In this document: in pieces, positions 61,888 through 64,000 of the stretch
Numbering within the stretch: the stretch's first letter is position 1
Layout of the letters: each line of letters begins with the position of its first letter
Assembly (NCBI GenBank): GCA_022818135.1
Contig: JAFMSR010000008.1
Location: forward strand, 9,463,194-9,527,193
Direction: 5' to 3'
From: Saxidomus purpurata
Lineage: Eukaryota > Mollusca > Bivalvia > Venerida > Veneridae
Length of the DNA stretch: 64,000 bases
Notes under the pieces: model-generated
Seen by the model: only the letters and a program-made list of their open reading frames with translations
What the model was told of the DNA's origin: nothing
Databases searched by the model: none
Position numbers and translations under genes: made by a program

Positions 61888-62536
61888 GCTCGACTATTCG
61901 AAGGAGGCTTTTACAGTCGCCGCACCGTCGGCACCGTCGGCACCGTCGTCGTAGTCCGCGTTGGTTAAAGTTTTTTTTGTAAATGCTTATATCTTCTTTA
62001 CCATCAACATATTTACTTCAAAGTTATCATACTTGTTTATGTGGCAATGCAGACAACTCCTACAAGTCACATAACTCTGTCAACCGTATTTGCATAATTA
62101 TGCCCCTTTTTGTACTTCGATTTTGTCCAAAAAAGTACCTTTAAGTTAGATGTAACTTGTTCTTTATCAAACTTTGAAATTATTTTGCTCATGACAACAG
62201 AGTTGTGATCCAATATCTTTGGGTCAATGTCACAGTTGATTAAGTTATGCCCCTTTTTGCACTTCGATTTTGTCAATATAACTTACAGTTGGCTACAATT
62301 TTGCCATTTCTTAATACTTCTTCATCAAACTTTTAAATTATGTTGCAAATGACAATATGGTCATGATGCACCCCCACCCACCTCAACCATCCATACCCCA
62401 TCCATACCGTAAAAATACATGCTGCCGCCCCCTTATTCTTACACAATAAGACACTATACCTACTCTTAGACAAACACCCATTTTACTGACAAGACCACGA
62501 ATAGCCGAGCGTGCTGCCACGAGACAGCTCTTGTTT
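61888..62536 (+). mobile_element. Palindrome-ended element, family 4
   Basis: Start GCTCGACTATTCG (61888-61900), then "cagtcgccgcaccgtcggca". The core has three units with "atcaacatatttacttca", "agttatgcccctttttgcac". The 3' end CGAATAGCCGAGC (62498-62510) is the inverse of the start, followed by hairpin GTGCTGCCACGAGACAGCTC and TTGTTTC. Here, unlike family 3, both ends belong together. Confidence 0.75.
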
Positions 62537-62613
62537 CATTTGCACTACCAACCTTTGTAACAATGTTTTCCCATAAGGTCTCAAAGCTCTTAGAAAATGT
62601 AAGTTAAGCTTTT

Positions 62614-62960
62614 AAGCTCACTTGTACCGATGTTAAGGATGAGCTATTGTGATCGCTTGCATACTTTTTGACTACAGACGACCTATCATTTGAAACAACT
62701 AGGTCAATGTAGCCAAACCTCACATAAATATTCCTTGGGTGGTCGTCTGCCAAGGTTGTTCAAATACTTCGATTCATGGCAACCCAAAGTTAAAACTTTA
62801 ACAATCTTCTTGTCAAAAGCCCGAAGACGTAGATCGTAGGAAGTTGGTATGTAACACTATGTCTAGTGAACCTCTACCAAGAACATAACCCTGGTGTCAA
62901 AATTGAGCACACTGGGGTCACTAATGTTAATTGACTTGTATAGGACATTTTGCAGGTCGC
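62614..62960 (+). mobile_element. 5' part of a family 1 element
   Basis: AGCTCACTTGTACC..AAGGATGAGCTATTGTGATCGC is the 5' palindrome of family 1; the body includes "agtgaacctctaccaa" and "ctggggtcac". The 3' terminus is absent. Confidence 0.6.
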
Positions 62961-63185
62961 CGCCCGTCGCAAGTGCTCACATAATACGTTCCTTCGGGCG
63001 TATAAAAAGCATATGTTGTCCCTGCATACGTTAAAAATTTGAGATGTAAATTATGCTATGAATTTCAAGACCAACATAGCCAATTTAAAAAAGCGATAGC
63101 AATAAAATTACGTGCTTAAAAGTAAAGAAGAAAACAAATTCTTCGCCCAACCATTGATTCTGCAGCGTCTGTAGGTTCACTTCAG

Positions 63186-63385
63186 TGGAACCGCAGTGGC
63201 GCAGTGGTAGCGCGTTCGCCTTAGGATCGGAAGGTCCATTGTTCGATCCCAACCAGTGCCACGGAAGTGTTGTGTTCTTAGGTAAGACACAGATATTTCG
63301 GCATTCTCTCTCTCTCTCGGCATTTGCCAGCCGATGACGCCGAACGTATAGGTGAGAGACATGGCTTATGGCCTCTAATATTTTT
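63186..63385 (+). mobile_element. tRNA-derived SINE
   Basis: A-box "agtggcgcagtggtagcgcg", B-box "attgttcgatcccaacc", then "gtgttcttaggtaagacac" and a (CT)n stretch. Same family as 37160-37357. Confidence 0.75.
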
Positions 63386-63597
63386 TTCCGCAGTGCTCAA
63401 TGAAGCCCACAATACTGTGCAACTCCAAATTTTATTATATACCCTTGAAAACAGGCCAGGTTAATGGTCTCAAATGGCTCTTAGATAAAATGTAATGTAT
63501 TTAAATGCCAACTTTTAAGATAAAGATTTGTTTGCTTCGTTATCAGTGATTTCTTGAAGTATAGTGATAGTCTGTAATTTTAACGTGTTTCGACCTG

Positions 63598-64000
63598 AAA
63601 CATTATGCGCATCTTACTGCACATAGCGTATTTTTGGTGACAATTTTATAAAAGCAATTTTTGGTTCTGTGCATTTAAATGTGTTTAATTAATGATAATG
63701 CCGCATTAGTATTTGAAGTTGGTGCTTTAGAAATAAAAAAAAACCGGACTGATTAAATGTGGTTGATTGTGTCGTTGTTGTTGTTGGTAGAGATTTCGGC
63801 AGTGGAAGGGAAGCAACTCCTGTATGCAGTTGTTTTTTTTTTCTAAAAAGACCCAAAAAAGTGATATTTGAAAAGTTATTATTTCGTACTGGTAGAGTTT
63901 GGTGTATTGGGTTAAAAGCTATTATTTCCTCTACTCTTTTCTACACAACAGGTATAACAGCTGGATTTTTACTTGAAAAAAATGCGCATAATTCCATATG
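63598..64000 (+). mobile_element. TTAA-type MITE, copy 3, cut by the window end
   Basis: From "cattatgcgcatcttactgc" onward it follows the element at 28757-29193 ("tttttggtgacaattttata", "gataatgccgcattagtatt", "ttatttcctctact"). It still has "aatgcgcataatt" at 63981, so only the last few bases are missing. Confidence 0.8.

Noticed and set aside
63186..63265. Possible tRNA gene
   Set aside because: A- and B-boxes are present but the acceptor stem does not pair and a SINE body follows; related copies occur elsewhere in the window. The same holds for 37160, 33065, 34395, 52515 and 54770.

Overview
The window is animal nuclear DNA: AT-rich, genes cut into many short exons with GT-AG introns, vertebrate-like polyadenylation signals and dense repeats. 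Repeat content (tRNA-derived SINEs, TTAA- and TA-flanked MITEs, and several families of elements with a 5' palindrome, a tandem-repeat core and a 3' hairpin) is what I expect of a bivalve mollusc, probably a marine clam. That placement is an inference from repeat style, not proven here.

Layout. (1) 1-6800: the 3' half of POLR1E (RNA polymerase I subunit RPA49) on the plus strand, six exons, 5' end outside the window. Its intron 2 carries a minisatellite that has copied the 3' splice site of the next exon. (2) 6800-20700: mostly repeats and unexplained DNA, with two intronless, divergently oriented paralogous genes (11623-12291 minus, 16534-17253 plus) of a family I do not recognise; they share a 25-residue core with 16 identities. 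(3) 20728-24417: a decayed non-LTR retrotransposon followed directly by a 1-kb palindrome-ended element. (4) 24741-45400: AP4E1, the epsilon subunit of adaptor complex AP-4, 19 exons on the plus strand, with introns full of MITEs, minisatellites, SINEs and Helentron-like elements. Its last exon carries an apparent one-base frameshift that truncates an otherwise open acidic, Ser/Asn-rich tail. (5) 45400-54400: repeats, including three large palindrome-ended elements and a long hairpin. (6) 54411-58673: a five-exon gene for a small secreted protein with a Ser/Lys-rich spacer and a PAN/Apple-like domain. (7) 59600-64000: minus-strand LINE remnant split by a mariner-like MITE, then more elements.

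The two recognised housekeeping genes act in unrelated processes (rRNA transcription; vesicle coat assembly at the trans-Golgi network). There is no operon-like logic; neighbours appear to be linked only by position. Exon borders were set by hand from splice consensus, with reading phase checked at every junction.
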